This document shows positions 7,232 through 16,254 of a stretch of 64,000 bases of DNA, one piece after another. Source of the stretch: Azospirillum oleiclasticum (GTDB taxonomy: Bacteria; Pseudomonadota; Alphaproteobacteria; Azospirillales; Azospirillaceae); the NCBI RefSeq assembly GCF_013423485.1, contig NZ_JABFFR010000051.1, positions 1-64,000 of the forward strand, read 5' to 3'. A program made the translations under genes and the position numbers. The notes below the pieces were generated by a model that was not told where the DNA came from, made no database searches, and was given only the letters and a program-made list of their open reading frames with translations. Each line of letters starts with the position of its first letter. Within the stretch, counting starts at the first letter, position 1.

Positions 7232-8740
7232 AATGCCGTCGTACACCACCTCCGTCATCATCCCGGTCGCCATGTGCAGCAGGTTGTGGCAGTGGAAGGG
7301 CCAGCGGCCGGGATTGTCGGCGTCGAACGCGATGGTGACGGAGCCGTTCAGCGGCACCAGCACCGTATCGCGCACCGCCCCCGCCAGCGGCACCCCGTCC
7401 AGCGCCACCACCTGGAAATGATGGCCGTGCAGGTGCATCGGGTGCGCCATCGGGCTGCGGTTCACCATCTCGATCCGCACGCGCTCGCCGCGCACCACGC
7501 GGATCGGTGACGCCTCGCCCCACACCTTGCCGTCCATCGACCAGACATAGGGCGCCATGCCGCCGGTCAGCTCCACCCGCAGAACCCGGTCGGCGGAGCG
7601 CGGGTCGGGCGGGGTGACCGCGGTCAACCGCCGTTCCAGCGACAGGTCGATCGGTCCCGCGACCTGCTCGGCAAGCCCCGGTACTTTCGCAACCGCGGCA
7701 CCGGCCGTTGCCAGGATCAGGCCGGTGCGCTGGCGGTCCCCCTCCCGCCGGGCCAGAATCGGCCACGCCCCCTCCCCCGGCAGCGCCAGCAGGATGTCGA
7801 GCCGCTGGCCCATCGCCATGGGGAAGACGCGGCCGGCGACCGGCCGCACCGGCGTGCCGTCCACCGCCACCACCGTGCCGTCCAGCGCGCCGAGGTCGAT
7901 GTGGAAGGCGGTGCTGGTCGCACCGTTGATAAGGCGCAGCCGCACCCGCCCGCCGCGCTCCACCCGCACCACCTCCGGATCGTCGAGGGTGCGGTCGTTG
8001 GCGAGATAGGCGTCGTACTCCACGTCGTTCAGGTCCATGGGCACCCCGCCGGACATCGGAGTCGCCATCGGCATGGCGTGACCGGCGTGGACCGAACCCT
8101 GGTCCATGGTCGCGTTTCCGCTTCCGTGTCCCATGGCACCGTGGTTCATTGTGCCATGGCTCATCGTGCCGTGGCTGCCATGGGCCATGGCGCCGCCGGT
8201 CAGCGCGGCCAGCACCTCCGCCGGGTCGCGGAAGGTGAAGTCGTGCAGCAGCACCGTCACCTCCTGGACGTCGGCGCGGCGGTCCTCCTCGCTGCGCACC
8301 ACCAGAGGCGCCGCCATCAGGAGCTGCTCCTGCAGGCCGTGGTGGGAGTGCATCCAGTGCGTGCCCGGCCGCGCGGCGAAGTCGTAGGCGCGGGACTCCC
8401 CGGCGGCCAGCACGGGCCGGAACCGGTCGGCCACGCCGTCCTGCATCCAGGGCGGGGTCTGGCCGTGCCAGTGGATGATCGTGTCCTCCCCGGCCCGGTT
8501 CTCCAACATCACGGAGAACGGGTCGCCGGGCTGCAGCGTCAGGCCGGGCGTGCCGTCCGGCTGGCGGATGCCGAACACGCTGGCGGCGCGGCCCAGCACC
8601 TCGATGGCGCGCCGTTCCACGGCGAGGCGGGTCGGGGTCGCCGCAACGGCGCGGGACAGGGCGGGCATGGCGGAAAGTCCGCCCAGCGCGGCGGCCGAGG
8701 CGGTGGCCGCCAGGAACTGGCGACGGGTGTGCATGATCAT
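7226..8740 (-). CDS. Tat-exported multicopper oxidase (copper tolerance type)
   Basis: The 504-residue protein begins with a twin-arginine signal (HTRRQFLAA) and has all four copper-ligand blocks: HWHG near residue 90, HSHHG near 131, HPMHLHGHHF near 435 and HCHNLLHM near 483. It also carries a His/Met-rich insert at about 185-236 (repeated HG and M units), as in CopA or CueO, where it binds cuprous ion. Expected role: periplasmic oxidation of Cu(I). The ATG at 8740 was chosen because the Tat motif follows directly; a second ATG is two codons on. The gene lies 77 bases downstream of the small Cys/His exported protein, probably in one copper-stress unit. Confidence 0.9.
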   Translation of the reverse strand: MIMHTRRQFLAATASAAALGGLSAMPALSRAVAATPTRLAVERRAIEVLGRAASVFGIRQPDGTPGLTLQPGDPFSVMLENRAGEDTIIHWHGQTPPWMQDGVADRFRPVLAAGESRAYDFAARPGTHWMHSHHGLQEQLLMAAPLVVRSEEDRRADVQEVTVLLHDFTFRDPAEVLAALTGGAMAHGSHGTMSHGTMNHGAMGHGSGNATMDQGSVHAGHAMPMATPMSGGVPMDLNDVEYDAYLANDRTLDDPEVVRVERGGRVRLRLINGATSTAFHIDLGALDGTVVAVDGTPVRPVAGRVFPMAMGQRLDILLALPGEGAWPILARREGDRQRTGLILATAGAAVAKVPGLAEQVAGPIDLSLERRLTAVTPPDPRSADRVLRVELTGGMAPYVWSMDGKVWGEASPIRVVRGERVRIEMVNRSPMAHPMHLHGHHFQVVALDGVPLAGAVRDTVLVPLNGSVTIAFDADNPGRWPFHCHNLLHMATGMMTEVVYDGIA

Positions 8741-8817
8741 GGGTGATGATCCGTCCGAAGGAATTCCAGGGACATCGGCGCGCCGCGCGGGCAGCGGCGC
8801 CGGGCGACCGGTTCCGG

Positions 8818-9186
8818 TCAGACGGTCAGGCGTGGCGGCGGCAGGGGCGGCGGCCGGTCGAGCCCATGCGGGGCCGGCATCGCCCGGACCGGCTCCAACA
8901 CGCCGACCACGGCGCGGGGACCGGCCACCCACACCGCCGGCAGCGCGATGTGCATCATGGGACAGGCCGCGACCGTGCAGCAGGCCTTGTCATGGCTGGG
9001 GGAATGGCCGGGTGCCGGGGCGGGCGCGGTGACAGGGCCGTCGGCCGCATCCGCCACCGCCGCACCGTGATGCGCGTGCGCGGTTTCGGCCGAAGCCGTG
9101 GACGGGGCGACCAGCAGCAGCGCGGCCATGGCGAGACCGAGCCCCGCCAGGAGCATCAGCGCGGCGCGGATCACCCCGCCCCGCAT
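8818..9186 (-). CDS. small exported Cys/His-containing protein, possible copper-associated
   Basis: The 122-residue product has a hydrophobic signal or anchor at about residues 5-30 (IRAALMLLAGLGLAMAALLL) followed by a mature part with AHAHHG, a CC pair and CPMMH, all potential copper ligands, and a Pro-rich tail. No family is assigned with confidence; the composition resembles small accessory proteins next to multicopper oxidases (CopL-like). The ATG at 9186 places the hydrophobic segment at the N terminus; it starts four bases after the aminotransferase stop and precedes the oxidase gene. Confidence 0.6.
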   Translation of the reverse strand: MRGGVIRAALMLLAGLGLAMAALLLVAPSTASAETAHAHHGAAVADAADGPVTAPAPAPGHSPSHDKACCTVAACPMMHIALPAVWVAGPRAVVGVLEPVRAMPAPHGLDRPPPLPPPRLTV

Positions 9187-9190
9187 CACG

Positions 9191-10414
9191 TCACGCCGCC
9201 ACCGGCAGGGCGTCCCGCACCAGCGTCGACAGCCGCCGGATGCCCTCGCGGATGCGTTCCGGCGGGGTGGCGGAGAAGCTGAGGCGGATGGTGTTCCGCC
9301 CGGAGCGATCGGCGAAGAAGGCGGCACCCGGCACGAAGGCCACGTTCACCTCGCGGATGGCGCGCTCCAGCAGCGTCACGCCGCACATGCCCTCGGGCAG
9401 CTCGATCCAGACGAACATGCCGCCCTGCGGTCTGGTCCAGGTCACCCCCTCCGGCGCGAAGTCCGCGAGCGCCTGGAGCATGGCGTCGCGCCGCTCCTTG
9501 TAGGCGCCGCGCAGGCGCTTGACGTGGCTGTCGAAGATGCTGCCGACGATGTCGTGCATCACGATCTGGTTGATGGTGGAGACGTGCAGGTCGGCCGCCT
9601 GCTTCATCAGCACCATGCGCTCGACGGCAGCCTTCGGTGCGGCCACCCAGCCCACGCGCAGCGCGGGCACCATGGTCTTGGAGAAGGACCCGCAGTGGAT
9701 CACCTGCGTCGGCGACCCGCCGTTGCGGGCGGCGTCGATGCCGGCCAACGACGGCAGGAATTCGCCCTCGTAGCGCAGTTCGGCGTAGGCGGCGTCCTCC
9801 ACCACCGGCACGCCGTGCGCGGTGCACATCTCCAGGATGGCGTGGCGGCGCTCCAGCGACACGGTGGTGCCGTTGGGGTTCTGGAAGTCGGGAACGAGGT
9901 AGAGGAACTTCGGCTTGGCCGCCAGCGCCTCCTCCAGCTCCGCCAGCACCGGGCCGTCCTCGTCCATGGCGATGGAGACGTAGGTCGGCTCGTAGGGCGA
10001 GAAGGCCTGGAGCGCGCCGAGATAGGTCGGCTTGGTGACGGCGACGAGGTCGCCCGGCCCGATCAGCAGCTTGCCGATGAACTCCAGCGCCTGCTGCGAG
10101 CCGCTGGTGACGAGGATCTCGTCCATGCCGGCGCGCACGCCCTTGCGGGCCATGTAGCCGGCGATCCACTCGCGCAGCGGCCCGTAGCCCTCGCTGATGG
10201 TGTATTGCAGGGCGCCGCCGGCCCCGGTGTTGGACTGGAACACCTTCTCGTAGGCGCGCGCGATGGCCGCGGTCGGGAAGAAATCGGGATCGGGGATTCC
10301 GCCCGCGAAGGAGATGATCTCCGGCCGGTCGATCAGTTTCAGAAGCTCGCGAATCTCCGATGCGGACATCCCGGCCACCCGGCCGGCGAACGCATGACCC
10401 CAATCAACCGTCAC
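9191..10414 (-). CDS. PLP-dependent aminotransferase (class I/II, 2-aminoadipate type)
   Basis: A 407-residue fold-type I aminotransferase. The cofactor lysine lies in CGSFSKTMVPALRVGW, the substrate and PLP loops in TSGSQQALEF and PDFQNPNGTT, and the carboxylate-binding arginine in NTIRLSFSA. The pattern matches the LysN/2-aminoadipate or valine-pyruvate group rather than aspartate aminotransferase. The exact amino donor cannot be read from sequence. It is 18 bases downstream of miaA on the same strand. Confidence 0.88.
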   Translation of the reverse strand: MTVDWGHAFAGRVAGMSASEIRELLKLIDRPEIISFAGGIPDPDFFPTAAIARAYEKVFQSNTGAGGALQYTISEGYGPLREWIAGYMARKGVRAGMDEILVTSGSQQALEFIGKLLIGPGDLVAVTKPTYLGALQAFSPYEPTYVSIAMDEDGPVLAELEEALAAKPKFLYLVPDFQNPNGTTVSLERRHAILEMCTAHGVPVVEDAAYAELRYEGEFLPSLAGIDAARNGGSPTQVIHCGSFSKTMVPALRVGWVAAPKAAVERMVLMKQAADLHVSTINQIVMHDIVGSIFDSHVKRLRGAYKERRDAMLQALADFAPEGVTWTRPQGGMFVWIELPEGMCGVTLLERAIREVNVAFVPGAAFFADRSGRNTIRLSFSATPPERIREGIRRLSTLVRDALPVAA

Positions 10415-10432
10415 GATCGAACTCTCCCTGGC

Positions 10433-11428
10433 TCAAGCGCGCAACACATGTTCCACCACGCTCAACATCGCATTGCTGTGTGACGCCGCAAAGAGAGAAT
10501 CGAGAGTATGGCAGCCATGCACGGCACTCCGCGGCGGCCGCCCGGCGAGCTGGTGGCGGAACCAGGTCACCTGCCGCTTGGCGTAGTTCCGCGTGGACTG
10601 GCGCGCCTTGGCGACCGCCTCGTCGAGCGACAGGATCCCTTGCAGATGCGCGCGCAGCTCCGGCACGCCCAGCGCCTTCATGGCGGGCAGGCCGGGATCG
10701 AGACCCTGTGCGTCGAGGTGCCGCACCTCCTCCAGCGCGCCGCGCTCCATCATCCAGCCGAAGCGCCGGTCGCAGGCGGCGTAGAGCGCGTCGCGCGGCG
10801 GGTCGATGACGATGACCAGGAAGGCCAGACCGGGCGGCGCGTCCTCCGCTGCCTCCACCTGCCACGCGGTCAGCGGCCGTCCGGTCGCCTCCAGCACCTC
10901 CCACGCGCGGGTCAGGCGGGTGACGTCGCCGGCGTGCAGCTTGGCCGAGGCCGGGTCGCGTGCCACCAGCCCGGCGCGGAAGGCGTCGCCGCCGATCGCC
11001 GCGTAACGCTCCCGCGCGGCTTGGCGGATCTCCTCCGGAACCGGGGGAACGTCGCTCAACCCCTGCATCAGCGCGCGCAGGTACAGCCCGGTGCCGCCCA
11101 CCACCACCGGCAGCCTGCCCTGCCCCAGCGCCTCGTGGATGGCGTCGAGCGCCATGCGCCGCCACGCCGCCGCCGAGCCGCGAACGGCCGCCGGCAGCAC
11201 GCCGTACAGGCGGTGCGGCGCCAGCGCCAGCTCCTCCGGCGCGGGACGCGCCGTCAGCACCGACAGCTCGGCGTAGAGCTGCATGCTGTCGGCGTTGATG
11301 ATCGTACCGCCGAAGGCCCGCGCCACGTCGAGCGCCAGCGCCGACTTGCCCGAGGCGGTCGGGCCGCCGATCACCACGACGGGGCTGCCGTGCTTGACCA
11401 GATCCATGTCCATGCGCACCCATCCCAC
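10433..11428 (-). CDS. miaA: tRNA dimethylallyltransferase
   Basis: Transfers a dimethylallyl group to A37 of tRNAs that read UNN codons. Walker A is GGPTASGKS near residue 21, followed by the substrate motif INADSMQLY and the VVGGTGLYLRAL segment. The C-terminal region has RNYAKRQVTWFR, typical of MiaA. The first ATG gives 331 residues; ATGs at codons 6 and 8 are also possible. It is divergent from serB. Confidence 0.96.
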   Translation of the reverse strand: MGWVRMDMDLVKHGSPVVVIGGPTASGKSALALDVARAFGGTIINADSMQLYAELSVLTARPAPEELALAPHRLYGVLPAAVRGSAAAWRRMALDAIHEALGQGRLPVVVGGTGLYLRALMQGLSDVPPVPEEIRQAARERYAAIGGDAFRAGLVARDPASAKLHAGDVTRLTRAWEVLEATGRPLTAWQVEAAEDAPPGLAFLVIVIDPPRDALYAACDRRFGWMMERGALEEVRHLDAQGLDPGLPAMKALGVPELRAHLQGILSLDEAVAKARQSTRNYAKRQVTWFRHQLAGRPPRSAVHGCHTLDSLFAASHSNAMLSVVEHVLRA

Positions 11429-11529
11429 CGCCGGAACCGGTCGGTCAAGCCATTGCGCGCGGGGACTTTGCGCGTGGAACGGGGTGTGCTACCCACCCGA
11501 CGCCGCAACCAGCGCCCGGACCCGCCGCC

Positions 11530-12453
11530 ATGACCGCCTCCTCCGCCGTCGTCACGCTGATCGCCAACCCCGCCGCCCCGGTCCTCGACGGCGACGCCGC
11601 GACCGCCGCGCGCTCGGCCCTCCAGAGCCTCGGGGCCGACACCGGCAGGCCGGACTGGCTGGCCCCCGCCGTCGCCTGCGACCTGCCCTTCGACGGGCTG
11701 GCCCCGGAGCAGGCGGAGGCTGCCGTGCGGCAGGCGCTGGGCGGCATGGCCATCGACGTGATCGCGCAGCCCACCGCAGACCGCCGCAAGCGGCTGCTGG
11801 TCGCCGACATGGAGTCCACCATCATCCGCCAGGAGATGCTGGACGAGCTGGGCGATTATGTCGGGCTGAAGGACCACATCGCCGCCATCACCGCCCGCGC
11901 CATGAATGGCGAGATCGACTTCAAGGGCGCGGTGCACGAGCGGGTGGCGCTGCTGAAGGGCCTGCCCGAGACGGTGCTGGACGAGGTGTGGACGCGCGCC
12001 GAGCTGATGCCGGGGGCGGCGGCGCTGGTCGCCACCATGCGGGCGAACGGCGCGACCTGCGCGCTGGTGTCCGGCGGCTTCCGCGCCTTCACGTCGCGCG
12101 TGCGGGCACTTCTCGGCTTCGACGACGACCAGGGCAACGAGCTGGAGATCGCCGACGGCGCGCTCACCGGCCGTGCGCTGGAGCCGATCCTGGACAAGGA
12201 CTCCAAGCTCCAGGCGCTGCTGCGCTACGCCGGCGCCGCCCGCATCCGGGCGGAGGAGACGATGGCCGTGGGCGACGGCGCCAACGACCTGCCGATGCTG
12301 CTGGCCGCCGGGCTCGGCGTCGCCTACCACGCCAAGCCGGCGGTGGCGGCGCAGGCGCGCGCGCGCGTCGACCACGGCGACCTGACCGCCCTGCTCTACG
12401 CCCAGGGATACCGAGCCGGGGACATCGTTCAGACGGCGGCTGCCGCCGGTTGA
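11530..12453 (+). CDS. serB: phosphoserine phosphatase
   Basis: HAD-family enzyme making L-serine from phosphoserine. After an ACT-like N-terminal region (1-85), HAD motif I reads DMEST (Asp93, Glu95), motif II is LVSGGFRAF, and motif IV is AVGDGANDLPML. The second acidic residue of motif I is glutamate instead of the usual aspartate; the sequence is otherwise typical, so the enzyme is probably active. The 307-residue length is normal for the alphaproteobacterial form. Confidence 0.93.
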   Translation: MTASSAVVTLIANPAAPVLDGDAATAARSALQSLGADTGRPDWLAPAVACDLPFDGLAPEQAEAAVRQALGGMAIDVIAQPTADRRKRLLVADMESTIIRQEMLDELGDYVGLKDHIAAITARAMNGEIDFKGAVHERVALLKGLPETVLDEVWTRAELMPGAAALVATMRANGATCALVSGGFRAFTSRVRALLGFDDDQGNELEIADGALTGRALEPILDKDSKLQALLRYAGAARIRAEETMAVGDGANDLPMLLAAGLGVAYHAKPAVAAQARARVDHGDLTALLYAQGYRAGDIVQTAAAAG

Positions 12454-12514
12454 CCCGCCCTACCCCCGCGGTGGTACCCTGTCCGCCGGTGCACCAGGCC
12501 GCGAGTGTCCGCCC

Positions 12515-13114
12515 ATGATCCGTTCCGCCCGTTTCCCGATACCGCTCGCCGCGGCGCTGATGGCGTGCGTCGCCCTGCCCGCCCTGGCCGACACGGTGTC
12601 GGAGACGCTGCACCGCGAGCCGCTGCTTCCCGTCGAGGAGGTGGTTGTGCCGGCGGCGGAGCCGGACCTGACCCAGCGCATCGGCTCGGCCGCATCCGCG
12701 GCCTACGACGCCCTGCCCGCCATGGACCAGGTGACCGGTGCCGCGTCCGACGCGTTCGGTGGCGCCCGCGACACCCTGTCCAACTGGTGGTCGGGCGCGC
12801 GGGAGACGCTGAAGCCGGCCACCGACCGGGTGGAGGCGATCGCCGCCCCGGCGATCGAGGCCGCGGCCCCGGCCATCGCCGCCGCGGGCACCCACGCCGA
12901 CCGCGCCATCGCCGGTGCCGAGGCGTTGGCCACCGATGCCCGGCTGGAAGTGGAACGCCTCGCCGGCGCCTTCCACGAGAGCGCCGCCGAGCTGCGCCAC
13001 CATCCGGTGGTCGAAGCGGCGGCCGATGTCGGGTTGCTGCTGCGGGTGGTGGAGGCCGTCGGCGTCTCCGCCGTGGTCGGCGGGCTGGCCTGGCGGAAGA
13101 TCCGCGGGGCTTGA
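12515..13114 (+). CDS. exported Ala-rich protein, function unknown
   Basis: The 199-residue product has a clear signal peptide (residues 1-25, cleavage near ALA-D) and a long Ala/Glu-rich helical middle (about 55-165) that may form a coiled coil. A hydrophobic C-terminal segment near 175-192 could anchor it. No family is recognised. It lies 61 bases after serB and converges with the hybrid kinase gene. Confidence 0.7.
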   Translation: MIRSARFPIPLAAALMACVALPALADTVSETLHREPLLPVEEVVVPAAEPDLTQRIGSAASAAYDALPAMDQVTGAASDAFGGARDTLSNWWSGARETLKPATDRVEAIAAPAIEAAAPAIAAAGTHADRAIAGAEALATDARLEVERLAGAFHESAAELRHHPVVEAAADVGLLLRVVEAVGVSAVVGGLAWRKIRGA

Positions 13115-13124
13115 CGGCCGTCAA
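13111..13124. repeat. palindrome holding two convergent stop codons
   Basis: TTGACGGCCGTCAA is a perfect 14-bp palindrome. The left half contains the TGA of the exported protein and the right half contains, on the other strand, the TGA of the hybrid kinase. It also fits the TTGAC-N4-GTCAA FixK pattern, but its place between two gene ends argues against a promoter role. Confidence 0.6.
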
Positions 13125-16024
13125 CCATCCGCCGCGGCGTCACCGGACGGCGGCGCGATGGCATCCATGATGCGGCGGAGCTCCACCGGCGTCACCGGTT
13201 TGTGGATGATGGTAAATCCCGCGCGGTCGGCGTGCAGCCCGGATGTCGCCGCGGTGTCGCCGGTCAGGAGGATCGCCGGCACCGACCACCCGCAGGACCG
13301 GCGCACGGCGTCGATCGCGTCCACGCCCGTGCCGCCCTCGCCCAGCCGATAGTCCGCCAGCACCACGCCGGGCCGCCGCCCGATCCGTGCCAGCGCCGCG
13401 ACGGCCGCCTCCCCCTCCGCCTCGGCAACGACCTCGTAGCCCCAGCTTTCCAGCATGGCCGCCAGCCCCACGCGCACCGTCGCGTCGTCATCGACGACCA
13501 CGACCAGACGCGCGTCGCCATCACCGCCCGCCGCCTTGGGGGCATCGTCGGCGGTGAACGCCTCCGGTTCGGCGTGCAACGGCACAGTCACCGCGAAGAC
13601 GGAGCCGCGGCCGGGAATCGAGCGCACGGTCATGGGATGCTGGAGCAGCCGGGCCAGCCGCTTGACGATGGCGAGCCCGAGTCCCAGCCCCTGCGAACGG
13701 TCGCGCTCGGGGTTGGCGAGCTGGACGAACTCGTTGAAGATGTCCGTCAGGTGTCCCGGCGCGATGCCGATCCCGGTGTCCCACACCTCCAGCCGCAGCC
13801 ACCGCCCGCGCCGGCGCGCGGCAACCAGAACGCCGCCGCTCTCGGTGTATTTCAGGGCGTTCTCGACCAGATTGCCGAGGATGCTGCCGAGCAGCGCCGG
13901 GTCGGTTTCGACCAGCGCGTCGCTGTGCCGGACCCGCAGGCGCAGGCCCTTGTCGGCGAAGCGCGGCGTGTACTCGGCCCGGATGCGGTTGAGCAGCCCG
14001 CCGACCCGCACCGGCTCGACCTGCGGCGTGATGACGCCGGCGTCCAGCCGCGACAGGTCGAGGATGCCGTCGAGCAGGCTCTTCAGCGCGTCCAGCGCCT
14101 GCTGCATGGTGCCGACGACCGAGGCCGCCGGGTGGTCGGCCAGCCGCTCCGACAGCACATGGATGAAGAACATCAGCGACTGCACGGGCTGGCGCAGATC
14201 GTGGCTGGCGGCGGCGAGGAACTTCGATTTCGCCAGATCCGCCCGCTCCGCCTCCACCTTGGCGTCGTTCAGCTCCTCCTCGATGCGCTTGCGGTCGGTG
14301 ATGTCGAGATAGAGCCCGGTCAACCGGGTCGGCCGGCCGTCCGGCCCGAGGATGATCCGGGCGATGGCGCCGATCCAGCGCACGGCACCGTCGGGAAGGA
14401 CGACGCGGTATTCCGCCCGGTAGTCGGCCGCCGACGCGATGGCCGACTGCACACCCGCCAGGAAGCCGGCGCGGTCGTCCGGGTGGATGGCGGCCAGAAG
14501 GACGGCCACGGTCGGCTCGCCTTGCGGGCCGTCATGGCCCAGCAGCCGCCACAGGCTGTCGGACCAGGTGAGCCGATCCGTCGGCACCTCCCAGTCCCAG
14601 ATGCCGGCGTTGGCGAACTCCAGCGCGAAGGCCAGCCGCTCGGCCCCGATCTGGCGCGCGATCTCCGCCTCGCGCAGGTCGGTGATGTCGAGCATCACGC
14701 CGTCCCAGATGATGCTGCCGTCCGGCGCGGTCCAGGGCGTGGCGTTGGTGCGGAAGCGGCGTGGCCGGCCGGCCGGGTCGAGGATCTCCCCCTCGACCTG
14801 CATCGGCTCCAGCGACAGGGCGGTTTCCGCGAAGGCCGCCTCCAGCCGCGCGGCGGTCTCCGCCGGCATCGCCGCCATCAGGTCGGCGATCACCGCATCG
14901 CTGGCCGGCTGCGTGGCCCGCGCCACGCCGAACAGGGCGTTCACGGTGTTGCTGACATAGACGAAGCCGCCGCCGCCGTCCGGGCGGCGCACCCGCCGGT
15001 AGATCACCCCCGGGAAGTTGCGGACCATGTCGCTGAGGCGCCGCTCGGCGTCCTTCTTCGCGTCCAGCACGGCCAGCCGCCGTTCGGCGTCCTGACGCCG
15101 CTTCAGCGCGCGGATCTGGGTGACCGCGACGATCAGCGCGAGCAGGAGCGCCGCGGCACCGCCGGCCGCCGCGGCCATCTGCGAGTCGCGGACCAGCCCT
15201 CCCATCATCGCGGCCGGTACGCCCGCCGCCAGATGCCAGCCCGCCTGAGGCGTCGGCACATGCACCATCACGACCGGCACGCCCTCCAGGCTGACCGCCC
15301 CGAACGCCGCGCCGGACGGGCCGTCCAGACCGCCCAGGACGGTGGCCGTCGGCCGTCGGCCGACCGCCTCGTCGTCCGCGCCCACCGCAGCCGCCTCCGC
15401 CGAGAGGGTGCGCGCGATGATGCGTCCGTCACGGTCGTACAGGCTGATCCGCCCGCCGGGCACCGCGAGATGCTCGCCCAGCGTGCGCCGGAGGACGCTC
15501 GCGGGGAACAGCGCGGACAGCGCGTGGCGCGCCACCCCGTCCCGCACCACCGGGACATGGATGGCGATCATCGGCTGCGGCCAGACACCCCCGCGCTCCA
15601 ACACCGCCTCGACGACCGGACGACGCCGGTCGAGCACCGTCCGGATGGTCGCGGGGTCCATGATCGACGGCAGCGGCGTGCCGAACGGGACCTGCGTGTC
15701 CACCAGGGCCCCGTCGGCATCGCTGAGGATCAGGGCCGCCCAGCCCGCCCCGACCGTCGCCAGCACGCGCCGCGCCTGCCGGTGGAAGCCGGCGTAATCG
15801 CCGCCGTCCAGCGCTTCGCCGGCGGCGAGGGTGGACAGCGCCGCCAGCTCCTGGCTCATCCGCCGGTCGACCGCCGCCGCCGCGGTCAACGCCGTCTGGT
15901 GAAGCTGGCTTTCCAGCGCGTGTCGCTCCTGCATGCTGTACTGGGCGGTGACCAGCGCAGCAAACACCACCACCGGAAGCAGTGTGGCGGCGACGAGGAA
16001 AAGAAGCTGACGGCCACTCAGCAC
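13121..16024 (-). CDS. hybrid sensor histidine kinase (periplasmic sensor, two PAS, receiver)
   Basis: A 967-residue membrane kinase. TM1 at about 7-27, a periplasmic double-Cache-like sensor at about 40-285, TM2 at about 290-313, PAS domains at about 335-450 and 470-590, a HisKA box with the phospho-His in AASHDLRQPVQSL, an HATPase_c domain (GNLVENALKYTESGG, GLGLGLAIVKR), and a C-terminal receiver (VVDDD, phospho-Asp in LADYRLG, Lys in IHKPV). The start is a GTG; no ATG is available close by. No partner regulator is adjacent. The ligand is unknown. Confidence 0.9.
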   Translation of the reverse strand: MLSGRQLLFLVAATLLPVVVFAALVTAQYSMQERHALESQLHQTALTAAAAVDRRMSQELAALSTLAAGEALDGGDYAGFHRQARRVLATVGAGWAALILSDADGALVDTQVPFGTPLPSIMDPATIRTVLDRRRPVVEAVLERGGVWPQPMIAIHVPVVRDGVARHALSALFPASVLRRTLGEHLAVPGGRISLYDRDGRIIARTLSAEAAAVGADDEAVGRRPTATVLGGLDGPSGAAFGAVSLEGVPVVMVHVPTPQAGWHLAAGVPAAMMGGLVRDSQMAAAAGGAAALLLALIVAVTQIRALKRRQDAERRLAVLDAKKDAERRLSDMVRNFPGVIYRRVRRPDGGGGFVYVSNTVNALFGVARATQPASDAVIADLMAAMPAETAARLEAAFAETALSLEPMQVEGEILDPAGRPRRFRTNATPWTAPDGSIIWDGVMLDITDLREAEIARQIGAERLAFALEFANAGIWDWEVPTDRLTWSDSLWRLLGHDGPQGEPTVAVLLAAIHPDDRAGFLAGVQSAIASAADYRAEYRVVLPDGAVRWIGAIARIILGPDGRPTRLTGLYLDITDRKRIEEELNDAKVEAERADLAKSKFLAAASHDLRQPVQSLMFFIHVLSERLADHPAASVVGTMQQALDALKSLLDGILDLSRLDAGVITPQVEPVRVGGLLNRIRAEYTPRFADKGLRLRVRHSDALVETDPALLGSILGNLVENALKYTESGGVLVAARRRGRWLRLEVWDTGIGIAPGHLTDIFNEFVQLANPERDRSQGLGLGLAIVKRLARLLQHPMTVRSIPGRGSVFAVTVPLHAEPEAFTADDAPKAAGGDGDARLVVVVDDDATVRVGLAAMLESWGYEVVAEAEGEAAVAALARIGRRPGVVLADYRLGEGGTGVDAIDAVRRSCGWSVPAILLTGDTAATSGLHADRAGFTIIHKPVTPVELRRIMDAIAPPSGDAAADG

Positions 16025-16254
16025 GACGCACCGACGGCGGCAAGAGGATCGACTTTACGGATCCATGACCAGCGCCGGAAACCGGCGGGAGATTGCATGG
16101 ATTTTATCACGTATATCACGCCATTGCTGCTGCCCAGGCTGCGATTATGAACCGATGTCGGCGCGCGCGGAAGGGGCAGCGAGCCGCCTTGCGGCGAAGC
16201 CGGCCCCGCTCTACGGTGACGGGCCGAAACGCAGCCCCCTGGCCGAGACCGACC

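Noticed and set aside
13202..16150. 982-codon plus-strand frame
   Set aside because: Antisense of the hybrid histidine kinase, whose domains are unmistakable.
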